In this document: positions 1 through 9,765 of the stretch, in pieces | Position numbering within the stretch: position 1 is the first letter of the stretch | Layout: each line of letters opens with the position of its first letter | Assembly (NCBI GenBank): GCA_022428185.1 | Contig: JAKMCZ010000214.1 | Span: 1-34,547, forward strand | Reading direction: 5' to 3' | Source of the DNA: Alphaproteobacteria bacterium | GTDB taxonomy: Bacteria > Pseudomonadota > Alphaproteobacteria > RS24 | Length of the DNA stretch: 34,547 bases | Translations under genes and position numbers: made by a program | Notes under the pieces: model-generated | What the model was told of the DNA's origin: nothing | What the model saw: only the letters and a program-made list of their open reading frames with translations | The model's database searches: none

Positions 1-1
1 C

Positions 2-481
2 CGCACAGCGCAAAACATAGTTATTGGCGGCGCGGCAGGGGCTTTGCCGCCGGTCATTGGCTGGGCGGCAGCGACCAATTCAATCTCGCTCGAACCGCTG
101 ATTTATTTCGCCATTATCTTTTTCTGGACACCGCCGCATTTTTGGGCGCTGGCACTGATAAAAAACCAAGATTATGAGGCGGCCAACGTGCCGATGTTGC
201 CGGTCACCGCAGGGGTGAAGGCAACGCTTCATCAAATTGTGCTGTATGCGTTTGTTTTGTTTGGCATCACGCTTTTACCTTATGCGCTGGGCTATAGCGG
301 TGCATTTTACGCCGCCGGTGCCACTTTATTGGGCGGCATTTTTGTCGCCATGTGCCTCGCTTTATGGCTGACCAATGATAAAAGCCGCAACCGCCTGGCG
401 GGTATGACCTTCGCCTATTCGATTTTCTATTTGTTTTTACTGTTCGTGCTGTTGCCGGCAGATAAGGTGATGGGACTATGA
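2..481 (+). CDS. ctaB: Protoheme IX farnesyltransferase (heme O synthase), 5' truncated by window edge
   Basis: Frame is open from base 2 (RTAQNIVIGGAAGALPPVIGWAAATNSISLEPLIYFAIIFFWTPPHFWALAL), a typical CtaB motif; next to other cox assembly genes. The listed TTG start at 44 is not the true start. Confidence 0.95.
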   Translation, partial: RTAQNIVIGGAAGALPPVIGWAAATNSISLEPLIYFAIIFFWTPPHFWALALIKNQDYEAANVPMLPVTAGVKATLHQIVLYAFVLFGITLLPYALGYSGAFYAAGATLLGGIFVAMCLALWLTNDKSRNRLAGMTFAYSIFYLFLLFVLLPADKVMGL

Positions 482-660
482 GCGACGAAAATAAAACGGA
501 AAACGGGAATCAAGAAGAAGTTGTCTGGACCGAAGAACTGCTGCGCGAAAGGCGCAAACGCGCCACGATTATGGCGATTGCTTTGCTGGCCTTTATCGCC
601 CTGTTTTTCTGGGTGACGCTGGTTAAACTGGGCGCCAATATCGCCAATCGACCGCTATAA
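478..660 (+). CDS. Small single-TM cytochrome c oxidase assembly-cluster protein (CoxF-like)
   Basis: 60 aa, one TM helix, 4-nt ATGA overlap with ctaB stop, lies between ctaB and ctaG as is usual in Alphaproteobacteria. Confidence 0.75.
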   Translation: MSDENKTENGNQEEVVWTEELLRERRKRATIMAIALLAFIALFFWVTLVKLGANIANRPL

Positions 661-680
661 AAGGGCGCAAGAGAAAGCTA

Positions 681-1295
681 ATGAGCAAGCCACCCATCAC
701 TGAAAACGTCTTAGCCGCCAAAGCCGACCCACGCGCCAATGCTCGCGTTGCGTCGGGGGCTGCGCTGATGGCGGTGATGATGATTGGCGCGGCCTATGCC
801 GCCGTGCCGCTTTATGATTTGTTTTGCCGCGTCACCGGCTATGGCGGCACGACGCAAGTCGCCGCTGCTGCACCGGGCGCAATGGCTGAACGCATGATGA
901 CGGTGCGCTTTGATGCCAGCCTGAACCGCAGATTGCCGTGGCGTTTCGAAGCGCCACAAAAGGCCGTTGAATTGCCGATTGGCGAATCAGGTCTGGCTTT
1001 TTACACCGCGAAAAATCTGACCGACCGCCGCATCACCGGAACGGCGACCTATAATGTGTCGCCCGACAAGGCCGGTTATTATTTTTCAAAAATCGACTGT
1101 TTCTGCTTCACAGAGCAGGTTTTAGAACCGGGACAAAGCGTTGATATGCCGGTCAGCTTCTTTGTTGATCCTGAGATTTTGCCCGACCCAGAAATGGATG
1201 ATGTCAAAACCATCACTTTGTCCTATACATTCTTCGAAGCGCCCAATACGGCGCAAAATAACGCGCAGCAAGAGACTGCCACTCCGAAGGGATAA
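681..1295 (+). CDS. ctaG: Cytochrome c oxidase assembly protein CtaG/Cox11
   Basis: N-terminal TM, YDLFCRVTGYGGTTQ and KIDCFCFTEQVLEPGQSVDMPVSFFVDPE motifs. Confidence 0.95.
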   Translation: MSKPPITENVLAAKADPRANARVASGAALMAVMMIGAAYAAVPLYDLFCRVTGYGGTTQVAAAAPGAMAERMMTVRFDASLNRRLPWRFEAPQKAVELPIGESGLAFYTAKNLTDRRITGTATYNVSPDKAGYYFSKIDCFCFTEQVLEPGQSVDMPVSFFVDPEILPDPEMDDVKTITLSYTFFEAPNTAQNNAQQETATPKG

Positions 1296-1310
1296 TGAGG
1301 GGAAAATATT

Positions 1311-2144
1311 ATGGCTGACAGTCACGCAAAACATCATGACTATCATCTGGTCGATCCGAGCCCGTGGCCGGTTGTCGGTTCGATAAGTGTGCTGATTTTG
1401 GCAATCGGCGCGGTGCAGTTTTTGCACGATGGATCACCCTGGGTTTTCTCTATCGGCATGCTGGGCGTGCTTTACACCATGCTGGGTTGGTGGCGCGATG
1501 TGGTGAAAGAAGCCGATAAGGGCGACCATACGCCGGTCGTTCAATTGCACCATCGCTATGGCATGATTTTATTTATCGCCTCTGAGGTGATGTTCTTTGT
1601 GGCTTGGTTCTGGGCCTATTTCGATGCCAGCCTTTACCCGGGTGAGGCCATTCAAGCCTCGCGCACCGAATTGACCGGTGGCGTTTGGCCGCCGCAGGGC
1701 ATTGAGACCTTTGACCCGTGGCATTTGCCGCTCATCAATACATTGATTTTGCTGACCTCCGGCACGACCGTGACTTGGGCGCACCATGCATTGCAGCATG
1801 ATGACCGCGAAGGGCTGAAATGGGGTTTGATTTTAACCGTCGCTTTGGGCGCGTTGTTCACCGTGTTTCAGGTCTATGAATATCAGCATGCTGCTTTTGG
1901 TTTCTCCGGCCATATTTACGGTGCGACCTTCTTCATGGCGACCGGTTTTCACGGCTTCCATGTGATTGTTGGCACGATATTTCTCGGTGTCTGCTTAATG
2001 CGCGCGGTGAATGGGCATTTTTCTTCGCAGCAGCATTTCGGTTTCGAGGCCGCCGCTTGGTATTGGCACTTTGTTGATGTCGTTTGGCTGTTCTTGTTCA
2101 TCGTTATCTATATTCTGGGTGCCGGTGCGCCGGGCGCTCACTAG
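1311..2144 (+). CDS. ctaE: Cytochrome c oxidase subunit III
   Basis: [13 protein letters not shown]-terminus, [13 protein letters not shown] and [13 protein letters not shown] motifs, [13 protein letters not shown]-terminus. Confidence 0.96.
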   Translation: MADSHAKHHDYHLVDPSPWPVVGSISVLILAIGAVQFLHDGSPWVFSIGMLGVLYTMLGWWRDVVKEADKGDHTPVVQLHHRYGMILFIASEVMFFVAWFWAYFDASLYPGEAIQASRTELTGGVWPPQGIETFDPWHLPLINTLILLTSGTTVTWAHHALQHDDREGLKWGLILTVALGALFTVFQVYEYQHAAFGFSGHIYGATFFMATGFHGFHVIVGTIFLGVCLMRAVNGHFSSQQHFGFEAAAWYWHFVDVVWLFLFIVIYILGAGAPGAH

Positions 2145-2177
2145 CCCGTCGGGCAAAAAGCAATCGGAGCGCAGGGA

Positions 2178-2927
2178 ATGGCAATAGTTCGTTCCCTGCG
2201 TTCTTTTTTTCCGGCTGTTATGACGCTTGTGATGTTGGTCGTGCTCCTTACTTTGGGCGCATGGCAGGTCGAAAGGCTGGCGTGGAAAGAAGATTTGCTG
2301 GCGCGTATGACCGAGCGCCGCAACGCGCCGCCACTGACCATAAGCAGTAAAACCGATATTGCCGCTTTGCGTCGTGCGCAGCATGATTTTTATCCGGCTA
2401 AACTAAAAGGCCGCTTCGGCGAAGAAGTCGTGTTTTGGTTCACCCAAATTGAAAACAAGCCGACCGGCCTGTCGCGCACCGATAGTGCCGGTTATCACAT
2501 GCTGGTGCCGTTTTACCTGCGCGATGGCAGTGCGCTATTGGTCGACCGGGGTTTTATTCCGCAACGTCTGCTGGATATTCCTGCCCCTCCGCCACCGCAA
2601 GGCGCAGTTGTCCTTGATGCGGTATTGCGTTGGCCCGACGGGCGCGGTGCATTTGATAATCAGGATAATCCGGCAAAAAATCTGTTTTATGTGCGCGACC
2701 CGAAAGCCATTGGCGCGCATTGGCAGCTTGATTTACCGCCCATGCTGGCCGATGCGGCCACTGCTAATGATAGCTGGCCGCGCGGCGCACAAACGCGTTT
2801 TTCTATGCCGAACAATCATTTACAATATGCGGTGACGTGGTTCGGCTTAGCCATTGTGCTTGTGATTGTATCGGGACTGTGGCATGTCCGTTTTCTGAAA
2901 TCGCGCGATGAAAGTGATGGGGTGTGA
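2178..2927 (+). CDS. SURF1 family cytochrome oxidase assembly protein
   Basis: LGAWQVERLAWKEDLLARM, LLVDRGFIP, and a C-terminal NNHLQYAVTWFGLAIVLV segment. Confidence 0.92.
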   Translation: MAIVRSLRSFFPAVMTLVMLVVLLTLGAWQVERLAWKEDLLARMTERRNAPPLTISSKTDIAALRRAQHDFYPAKLKGRFGEEVVFWFTQIENKPTGLSRTDSAGYHMLVPFYLRDGSALLVDRGFIPQRLLDIPAPPPPQGAVVLDAVLRWPDGRGAFDNQDNPAKNLFYVRDPKAIGAHWQLDLPPMLADAATANDSWPRGAQTRFSMPNNHLQYAVTWFGLAIVLVIVSGLWHVRFLKSRDESDGV

Positions 2928-4321
2928 AATATATTTCGACCAGAGGCGAAGCCCCGGTTTTGGGTTTTGAAGACGCATTGCTGGCCGGATTGGCGAGCGA
3001 TGGCGGTCTTTATGTGCCGGAAAGCTGGCCGCGCCTCAGCGAGGCGATGATTGCCGGTTTCGCTGAGAAGAGCTTTGCCGAGATTGCCATTGATGTGCTG
3101 CATCCTTTTATGGCTGACGACGTGCCGCGCGAGCGATTGGCTGAGATGGTGCACGAGGCCTATACCGGTTTCGAGCATGATGACGTAACCCCGCTCACTG
3201 ATTTAGGTGATGGGCATTATTTTTTAGAGCTTTATCACGGGCCGACTTTGGCATTCAAAGATGTGGCGATGCAATTATTGGCCCGATTGATGGATGACGC
3301 GTTGGTCAGGCGCGGCGAACGCGCGACCATTGTTGGCGCAACGTCGGGTGATACGGGCGGCGCGGCGATTGAAGCGTTTCGCGCCCGCGACGCGGTCGAT
3401 GTGTTTATTCTGTTTCCCGATGGCCGCGTATCTGACGTGCAGCGAAAGCAAATGACCACGCCGCGCGAGGCCAATGTGCATACCTTGTCGGTCGGTGGCA
3501 CATTTGATGATTGCCAGGCATTGGTTAAAGCCATGTTCAACGACGCGCCGTTTCGTAAGGAAATGTCACTGGCTGGTGTCAATTCGATAAACTGGGCGCG
3601 GGTGATGGCGCAAATTACATATTATTTTGTAGCTGCCAGCCGACTGGGCGCGCCCAAACATCCAATTGCTTTTTCGGTGCCAACGGGCAATTTCGGCGAT
3701 ATTTTTGCCGGCTATGTGGCGGCGCAAATGGGTTTGCCGATTGCGCAATTAATGATTGCCACCAATGTAAATGATATTCTGGCGCGCACTTTGGCCGATG
3801 GTGTGTATCAAACCGATACGGTTGTGGCGACGCAAAGCCCCAGCATGGACATTCAAGTGTCGAGCAATTTCGAACGCCTTTTGTTCGATGTAACGGGCCG
3901 CGATGCGTCGCGCGTGCGCGCATTGATGGGCGCACTGACGCAGTCGGGCGGTTTTGAAATGGGCGCTAAAGAGCTTGAATTGACGCGCGCGCTATTTGCT
4001 GCGGCGCGAATTGATGAGGCTGAAACGCTGGAGATTATGCGCCGAATTGAAACAGCGCATGGTTTTCAAAATGATCCTCATAGTGCGGTCGGCATCGGTG
4101 CGGCTGAAAAAGCAGTGCTGCCCGATGGCGTGCCAATGGTGACATTGGCGACCGCGCATCCGGCGAAGTTTCCAAAAGCGGTGCAACTGGCTTATGCCTC
4201 CGATGCCGACACACCGCAACGTGTGCTCGATATGCTCGACTTGCCTGAAAGATTGACACCGGTGGCGAATGATTTGGCAGCAGTTGAAAACGCCATTCGT
4301 GAAAAGGTCGGCCTTGCTTAG
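2924..4321 (+). CDS. thrC: Threonine synthase
   Basis: MKYISTRGEAPVLGFEDALLAGLASDGGLYVPE, LYHGPTLAFKDVAMQ, ATSGDTGGAAIEAF. Confidence 0.96.
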   Translation: MKYISTRGEAPVLGFEDALLAGLASDGGLYVPESWPRLSEAMIAGFAEKSFAEIAIDVLHPFMADDVPRERLAEMVHEAYTGFEHDDVTPLTDLGDGHYFLELYHGPTLAFKDVAMQLLARLMDDALVRRGERATIVGATSGDTGGAAIEAFRARDAVDVFILFPDGRVSDVQRKQMTTPREANVHTLSVGGTFDDCQALVKAMFNDAPFRKEMSLAGVNSINWARVMAQITYYFVAASRLGAPKHPIAFSVPTGNFGDIFAGYVAAQMGLPIAQLMIATNVNDILARTLADGVYQTDTVVATQSPSMDIQVSSNFERLLFDVTGRDASRVRALMGALTQSGGFEMGAKELELTRALFAAARIDEAETLEIMRRIETAHGFQNDPHSAVGIGAAEKAVLPDGVPMVTLATAHPAKFPKAVQLAYASDADTPQRVLDMLDLPERLTPVANDLAAVENAIREKVGLA

Positions 4322-5240
4322 GCGGCTCAATTTGTGGCTGCTGATTGCGCTGCTGCTGCCCGCAATGGCGCAGGCCACCTCATCTGACCCGCTTCGTTTG
4401 AAAGAAGATTTCCGCCTGCTTGAACTGACGACCTATATTCGCGCGGTTGATAATGGTGGGCATGTATTCGCCGTGCAAAATGGTGGCACTGAAGATTTGT
4501 CGCTGATTTTGCATCATTTGCCGCAAAACGACTTGGCGGTCGCCCTCGGCCTGCAAGCTGCCGCGCCGCCTCTTTTACGCCTGTTCTCATCTGATGATCG
4601 CGAATTTGCCAGCCTGCCCGGTGCGCCTGAAAAACTGACATTTTTGGTTCCGGCAGGGCAGGTGCAGAGCTTTTTCTTGCCGCCAATGGCCGATGCCGCG
4701 CGTGCACCGGCGCTTTATCTTTGGTCACCCGATGCGCTCGCCGCTTATGAGAACAGCCGTCAGACATTCCATAGCGCGGTGTTGTTTTTATTATCATTAT
4801 TGATGCTGCTATCGGTGGCACTGGCTATTTTACGCCGCTCGCGCCGCGCCGCTTATGCGGTGGTGATGGCGGCGGGGCTGATGGTTTTGCTGTTCAGCCT
4901 GTGGATGCGCGATGTGCTGCCCGCCAATGAAAGTTTCAGCGGCTTACTGGTCAATCGCCTCGACATTATTCGTGCCGCTTTGGCTATCGGTGCATTGATG
5001 AGCGTCGTGGCGCATCTCAATCTGGTGGTCAAACAAATCATCAACCGCAATTATTGGACGCGGGTGATTATCGTCAGCGACATTATTTTGCTGGCTTTTG
5101 CCGTGCTTTGGGCGTGGCAGATTTACGAGCCTAACTTTGCCGGTCTGTTATCGGTGGAATTGAGCCAAATGGCACTTGCCATGACCTCAGCCACCTCGCT
5201 GCTCGGTGCGATTTTCGTACCCGACAGACGCGCCCGATAA
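4314..5240 (+). CDS. Membrane protein: signal sequence, periplasmic domain, about five C-terminal TM helices, no cytoplasmic output domain
   Basis: Long ORF co-directional with thrC; TTG at 4314 overlaps the thrC stop (ATG at 4269 is an alternative). Hydrophobic blocks AVLFLLSLLMLLSVALAIL, AVVMAAGLMVLLFSLWM, IIRAALAIGALMSVVAHLNLVV, VIIVSDIILLAFAVLWAW, LSQMALAMTSATSLLGAIF. Confidence 0.75.
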   Translation: MLRRLNLWLLIALLLPAMAQATSSDPLRLKEDFRLLELTTYIRAVDNGGHVFAVQNGGTEDLSLILHHLPQNDLAVALGLQAAAPPLLRLFSSDDREFASLPGAPEKLTFLVPAGQVQSFFLPPMADAARAPALYLWSPDALAAYENSRQTFHSAVLFLLSLLMLLSVALAILRRSRRAAYAVVMAAGLMVLLFSLWMRDVLPANESFSGLLVNRLDIIRAALAIGALMSVVAHLNLVVKQIINRNYWTRVIIVSDIILLAFAVLWAWQIYEPNFAGLLSVELSQMALAMTSATSLLGAIFVPDRRAR

Positions 5241-5249
5241 AAGCGTCAA

Positions 5250-5819
5250 TCAGGCTTCGCCGCCGCTCTGGCTGAGCATGGCAAAGTCGATGCCGAGCTT
5301 GCCGATAAGCCGTTTATAAAGGGCTGCGACATCGGCATCGAACACATCGGCGGTTTCGGCCTCGACAATCAGCCATGCATTTTCCTGAATTTCATTTTCC
5401 AATTGGCCCGGCCCCCAACCGGCATAGCCAAGCACCAGTCGCATGAATTGAGGTCCTTTGCCGTCCGCCGCTTGCACCAGAATATCCAGCCCTTGCGTGA
5501 CCCCGACCGGGCCTTCTTGCTCGGCTTCTTTCGCGTCATCGATTGAATAGAGCACAAAGCCGTTTTCGGGCTGCACCGGCCCGCCAACGAAAACCGGCAA
5601 ATTACGCAATCCCGTCTGCATCACGCTATCGGGCAAATTGCTGGCGATTTCGCCAAGCGTCAGGCCGTCGGTTGGCTGATTGACGACAAACCCCATCGCC
5701 CCTTCATGGTCATGGGCGAGCATATAAATGACGCCACGTTCGAAGCGCGGGTCGCCCATACCGGGCATGGCGATTAAAAATTGGCCGGCCAAATTAATGT
5801 CTTTATCACTGCCGCTCAT
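5250..5819 (-). CDS. yqgE: YqgE/AlgH family protein (UPF0301)
   Basis: AGQFLIAMPGMGDPRFERGVIYMLAHDHEGAMGFVVNQPT, GYAGWGPGQLENEIQENAWL. Confidence 0.95.
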   Translation of the reverse strand: MSGSDKDINLAGQFLIAMPGMGDPRFERGVIYMLAHDHEGAMGFVVNQPTDGLTLGEIASNLPDSVMQTGLRNLPVFVGGPVQPENGFVLYSIDDAKEAEQEGPVGVTQGLDILVQAADGKGPQFMRLVLGYAGWGPGQLENEIQENAWLIVEAETADVFDADVAALYKRLIGKLGIDFAMLSQSGGEA

Positions 5820-5910
5820 GGAATGAGTTTAGGCATCACAGAGCGATGAAACAATCGCCTTTCGCGCGAATGGCTCTCGTCTTGTATCAACGAAGCGGGT
5901 ATAAAGAGGC

Positions 5911-6723
5911 ATGTTTGGGCTTCGCTTATCGGTTTTCTTTGCGGCTTTTTGCGTTCTGATAGCGCCTGCGCGGGCTTTGGTTGACGGCCCGTGGGTGGAA
6001 AACGAACCGGCGCGTTATCGCCTGATTGCGGCAGAAGTGGACGGTGCGCCCTATGCGGCGCTGCAAATTGACTTGAAACCGGGCTGGCATACGTATTGGC
6101 GTTACCCCGGGGCGAGTGGCTTGGAGCCTGAGTTTGACTTTGCCGACAGTCAAGGCGTGCGCGCACTTGCGCCACTTTTTCCTGCGCCGCGTTTCTTCGA
6201 TGACGGGGTTGGCGGCTTTAACGGTTATAAAGGCATGGCAGGGTTTGTCTTTCCGCTGATTATGCAACCCAGCGTTGAGCTGAAAATGAGCGGCCTTATC
6301 GGTGTGTGCCGCGAGGTATGTGTGCCGATGGATGTCGCCCAAAAGCTGGTTTTCAATCGCGATGGGCTTAAATCCTCGCCGCATAAAGAAACCATTGCGG
6401 CGTTATTGAAAGCGCAACCGCAAGAGCCGTCGAAAGATTTGGTCATTCGGTCGGCCAGTTTTGACGGCGTTTCAATTCAATTGGTGGTCAGCGGCAACGC
6501 GTTGGACGATGTCTCGGTCATCACCATTCCCGGCCCGCATGATATTATCGGCCAGCCGCGCATTGTCGGGCGCGATAAGGACGCTTTCCTGTTTGAAATT
6601 TCTGCGTGGGCAAAACTTGACCAACCGCTGATAGGGCGTAAATTAACTTTTATCGTTAGAGCCGGTGAGCGCGCCATTGAACAAAAAATCCAAGTGCGCG
6701 ACCACCGTCTACTTCCGCAATAG
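5911..6723 (+). CDS. Secreted DsbD N-terminal-domain-like protein
   Basis: Signal peptide; LKPGWHTYWRYPGASGLEPEF and CREVCVPMD motifs typical of the periplasmic alpha domain of DsbD-like proteins. Confidence 0.8.
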   Translation: MFGLRLSVFFAAFCVLIAPARALVDGPWVENEPARYRLIAAEVDGAPYAALQIDLKPGWHTYWRYPGASGLEPEFDFADSQGVRALAPLFPAPRFFDDGVGGFNGYKGMAGFVFPLIMQPSVELKMSGLIGVCREVCVPMDVAQKLVFNRDGLKSSPHKETIAALLKAQPQEPSKDLVIRSASFDGVSIQLVVSGNALDDVSVITIPGPHDIIGQPRIVGRDKDAFLFEISAWAKLDQPLIGRKLTFIVRAGERAIEQKIQVRDHRLLPQ

Positions 6724-6751
6724 CCGAAAAGGCAAAAAAGGGGATAATCAC

Positions 6752-7240
6752 ATGACCATCAAACCGGGCGATAAGCTTCCCGATGTAACGCTTATGCATT
6801 TAACCGATGCCGGACCAACGCCAATTGGCACAGATGAATTATTCGGCGGCAAAACCGTCGCTTTGTTTGCCGTACCCGGGGCGTTTACCCCCACTTGTTC
6901 GAACCAGCATTTGCCGGGCTTTATTGAGAAGTCAGAAGAATTGCGGGCCGCCGGTGTCGATACAATTGTCTGCTTGTCAGTTAATGACGCGTTTGTAATG
7001 GGCGCATGGGGCAAACAACAAGGCACGGCAGGCAAGGTAATGATGGTCGGCGACGGCAATGCCGAATTTACCGAAAAAATGGGTCTGTCAATGGACGGTT
7101 CAGGGTTTGGCATGGGCAAACGCTCAGTGCGCTATTCGATGATAATTCGCGATGGCGTGGTCGAGCAGTTGAATGTTGAAAAAAACCCCGGCCAAGCGGT
7201 TGATAGCGGCGCAGAAAATCTACTCAGCCAACTTGGCTAA
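6752..7240 (+). CDS. Peroxiredoxin (Prx5/AHP1-like)
   Basis: PGAFTPTCSNQHLPGF active-site motif; ATG at 6752 after AAAAAGGGG. The listed ORF start (6665) overlaps the upstream gene. Confidence 0.93.
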   Translation: MTIKPGDKLPDVTLMHLTDAGPTPIGTDELFGGKTVALFAVPGAFTPTCSNQHLPGFIEKSEELRAAGVDTIVCLSVNDAFVMGAWGKQQGTAGKVMMVGDGNAEFTEKMGLSMDGSGFGMGKRSVRYSMIIRDGVVEQLNVEKNPGQAVDSGAENLLSQLG

Positions 7241-7243
7241 AGA

Positions 7244-7681
7244 CTAGACGCTCTGAAGATAGGGTGCCATGCCCTGCCGCGCCAACTCATCGGCGCGTTC
7301 ATTTTCGACGTGTCCGGCATGGCCTCTAACCCATTGCCAATCGATTTTGTGGCGCGCACATTCAGCGTCTAGGGCTTGCCATAAATCGACATTTTTGACC
7401 GGCTTTTTGGCGGCGGTTTTCCAGCCGCGCGCTTTCCAGTTTTTTATCCAACTGGTAATGCCGTCTTTCACATAAGTGCTGTCCGTGGTCAGCCTTATGG
7501 CACTGCCTTCGGGCAGGCTTTTCAATGCCTCAATCGCCGCCAGCATTTCCATGCGATTATTGGTGGTCGCGGTTTCGCCGCCGGTCAATTCATTTTCGCC
7601 GTCAGGGCCGATAATCAGCGCGCCCCAGCCACCCGGGCCGGGATTGCCCGAACACGCGCCATCGGTAAAAATTTCATACAT
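7244..7681 (-). CDS. rnhA: Ribonuclease HI
   Basis: [49 protein letters not shown]. Confidence 0.97.
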   Translation of the reverse strand: MYEIFTDGACSGNPGPGGWGALIIGPDGENELTGGETATTNNRMEMLAAIEALKSLPEGSAIRLTTDSTYVKDGITSWIKNWKARGWKTAAKKPVKNVDLWQALDAECARHKIDWQWVRGHAGHVENERADELARQGMAPYLQSV

Positions 7682-7684
7682 TGC

Positions 7685-8659
7685 TCAGCCCTCCAATCCG
7701 AAATCGGCAGCGCTGGTGACATGGCGATGGAAACGCAGTCGGCGCAGATAGTCGGTCGGGTTTTTCGGTGTCACAAGCGCACCTTCAGGCCGGTTTAGCC
7801 AATCATGTAGCCGCGTCGTCAAAAATCGCATGGCGGCGCCTGACGCCAATATCGGCAAAGCGGCGATTTCATCGCGCGACATCGGGCGCACGGATTGATA
7901 TCCGGCGAGCAGTGCGCGCGCTTTGGTGATGTTGAAATTCACATCGGCTTCAAAGCACCAAGCATTGAGCATAATGGCGAGGTCATAGGCCAGCATGTCG
8001 TGACAGGCGAAATAAAAATCGATCAGCCCGCTAACCTTATTGTTTTGAAAAAATACATTATCCGGAAACAAATCGGCATGAATGACCCCTTCGGGTAGGC
8101 CTTGCGGCCACGCCGCTTCAATGCGGGTCAACTCCTCGGCCATGAAATCAGCCAAACCGGGACTGGCCTCATCGGCGCGCGCGCGGCTTGCTTCAAACAG
8201 CTTGCGCCAGTTATCCGGCCCCTGTTTATTGGCGCGCTCAGTCTCAAATTCAGCACCGGCCAGATGCAATTCGGCCAAAGCCGCGCCAACGGCACGACAT
8301 TGCGGCGGCTTGGGCGTGATTGTGCTGCGCCCGTCCAGAAAGCTGACCAGGGCCGCAGGACGCGCTGCCAATCGGCTCAATACCGCACCTTGCTTGTTTT
8401 CAATCGGGGTCGGGCAGCTAATCCCATTTGATGCCAAATGCTGCATCAGTCCGAGGAAATAGGGCAGGTCATCAGGGTCAACGCCGGTCGCCGTATCCTC
8501 ATAAATGGTCAAAATATATTGCGGGCCTTCGGTCTCGATGAGGAAATTGCTGTTTTGCACGCCCGCCGCTATTCCCTTAAAGGCGATCAGCTTCGGCAAC
8601 TCATACTCAGCCATAAACGCGCCCAAAAGTGCTTCATCGATTTTGGTAAAAACCGCCAT
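7685..8659 (-). CDS. thrB: Homoserine kinase (ThrB, APH-like fold)
   Basis: GVQNSNFLIET, VIHADLFPDNVFF, GLIDFYFACHDMLAYDLAIMLNAWC. Confidence 0.95.
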   Translation of the reverse strand: MAVFTKIDEALLGAFMAEYELPKLIAFKGIAAGVQNSNFLIETEGPQYILTIYEDTATGVDPDDLPYFLGLMQHLASNGISCPTPIENKQGAVLSRLAARPAALVSFLDGRSTITPKPPQCRAVGAALAELHLAGAEFETERANKQGPDNWRKLFEASRARADEASPGLADFMAEELTRIEAAWPQGLPEGVIHADLFPDNVFFQNNKVSGLIDFYFACHDMLAYDLAIMLNAWCFEADVNFNITKARALLAGYQSVRPMSRDEIAALPILASGAAMRFLTTRLHDWLNRPEGALVTPKNPTDYLRRLRFHRHVTSAADFGLEG

Positions 8660-9643
8660 TTACGCGCTCCGAAGCTCGCGCGGCAGTTTGAAATTGACGC
8701 GCTCGTCCAGCCCGTCCATTTCTTCAATGGTCAAATTGAAGCGCGCCGCGAAAGCATCAATAACTTCCAGCGTAATTTCTTCCGGTGCCGACGCTCCGGC
8801 AGTCAGGCCGATATGAGCGACAGCGCTGAGGTCCGCCCAGTCAATATCATCTGCACTGCCAATCAGTTCGGCGCGCGGGCAGCCGGCGCGTCGTGCCACT
8901 TCGACAAGGCGTTGCGAGTTTGAGCTATTGGGCGCACCGATGACCAGCAAGCAATCGGTTTCAGCCGCCAGCTTTTGGGCTGCTTCCTGCCGATTGGTGG
9001 TGGCGTAGCAAATATCGTCCTTATGCGGCTCGGCAATATCGGGAAAGCGCGCTTTCAAAGCGGCGACAATTTCTGCCGTATCGCTGACCGACAGCGTCGT
9101 TTGCGTGGCATAGGCCAGCGCGCCCTCCGGCGGGGTCAGATTTCGCGCATCAGATACGCTTTCAATCAGCGTCATAGCACCGTCCGGCACTTGCCCCATC
9201 GTGCCAATAACTTCCGGATGACCGGCATGACCGATGAGCAGAATATGGCGTTGATTGTCGAAATGACGCTCGGTTTCAATATGCACTTTTGAGACCAATG
9301 GGCAGGTTGCGTCGAGCCAGTTCAGGCCGCGTGCATCAGCCGCTTGGGGCACTGCTTTTGGCACACCATGAGCCGAGAAAATCACCGGTCGGTCGGCCGG
9401 CACGTCGTCCAATTCATCGACAAATATCGCACCGAGCTGACGCAAGCGGTCGACGACGCGGCGATTGTGAACGATTTCATGGCGCACATAGACCGGCGCA
9501 CCGAACTTTTCCAATGCGCGTTCGACAATCAACACAGCCCGATCCACACCGGCGCAAAAGCCGCGCGGTTTGGCAAGTGTCAGCTTCATAGCCGGTCTAT
9601 CTGGCGTATCGCCGTTTGTCTGGCCTGCCGTATTGACGGACAT
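8660..9643 (-). CDS. ispH: 4-hydroxy-3-methylbut-2-enyl diphosphate reductase
   Basis: [58 protein letters not shown]. Confidence 0.96.
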   Translation of the reverse strand: MSVNTAGQTNGDTPDRPAMKLTLAKPRGFCAGVDRAVLIVERALEKFGAPVYVRHEIVHNRRVVDRLRQLGAIFVDELDDVPADRPVIFSAHGVPKAVPQAADARGLNWLDATCPLVSKVHIETERHFDNQRHILLIGHAGHPEVIGTMGQVPDGAMTLIESVSDARNLTPPEGALAYATQTTLSVSDTAEIVAALKARFPDIAEPHKDDICYATTNRQEAAQKLAAETDCLLVIGAPNSSNSQRLVEVARRAGCPRAELIGSADDIDWADLSAVAHIGLTAGASAPEEITLEVIDAFAARFNLTIEEMDGLDERVNFKLPRELRSA

Positions 9644-9765
9644 GGTAATGCCCTTTCTTTACACACATTCGTGAATGTTTTATTGAATGAGCCGCGCGCC
9701 GCGTCAAGTTGTTTGGCTTGTTGATTGGTTGCAAGTGCTCGAACAGCGCTCAAAAGGAAAGTCTC

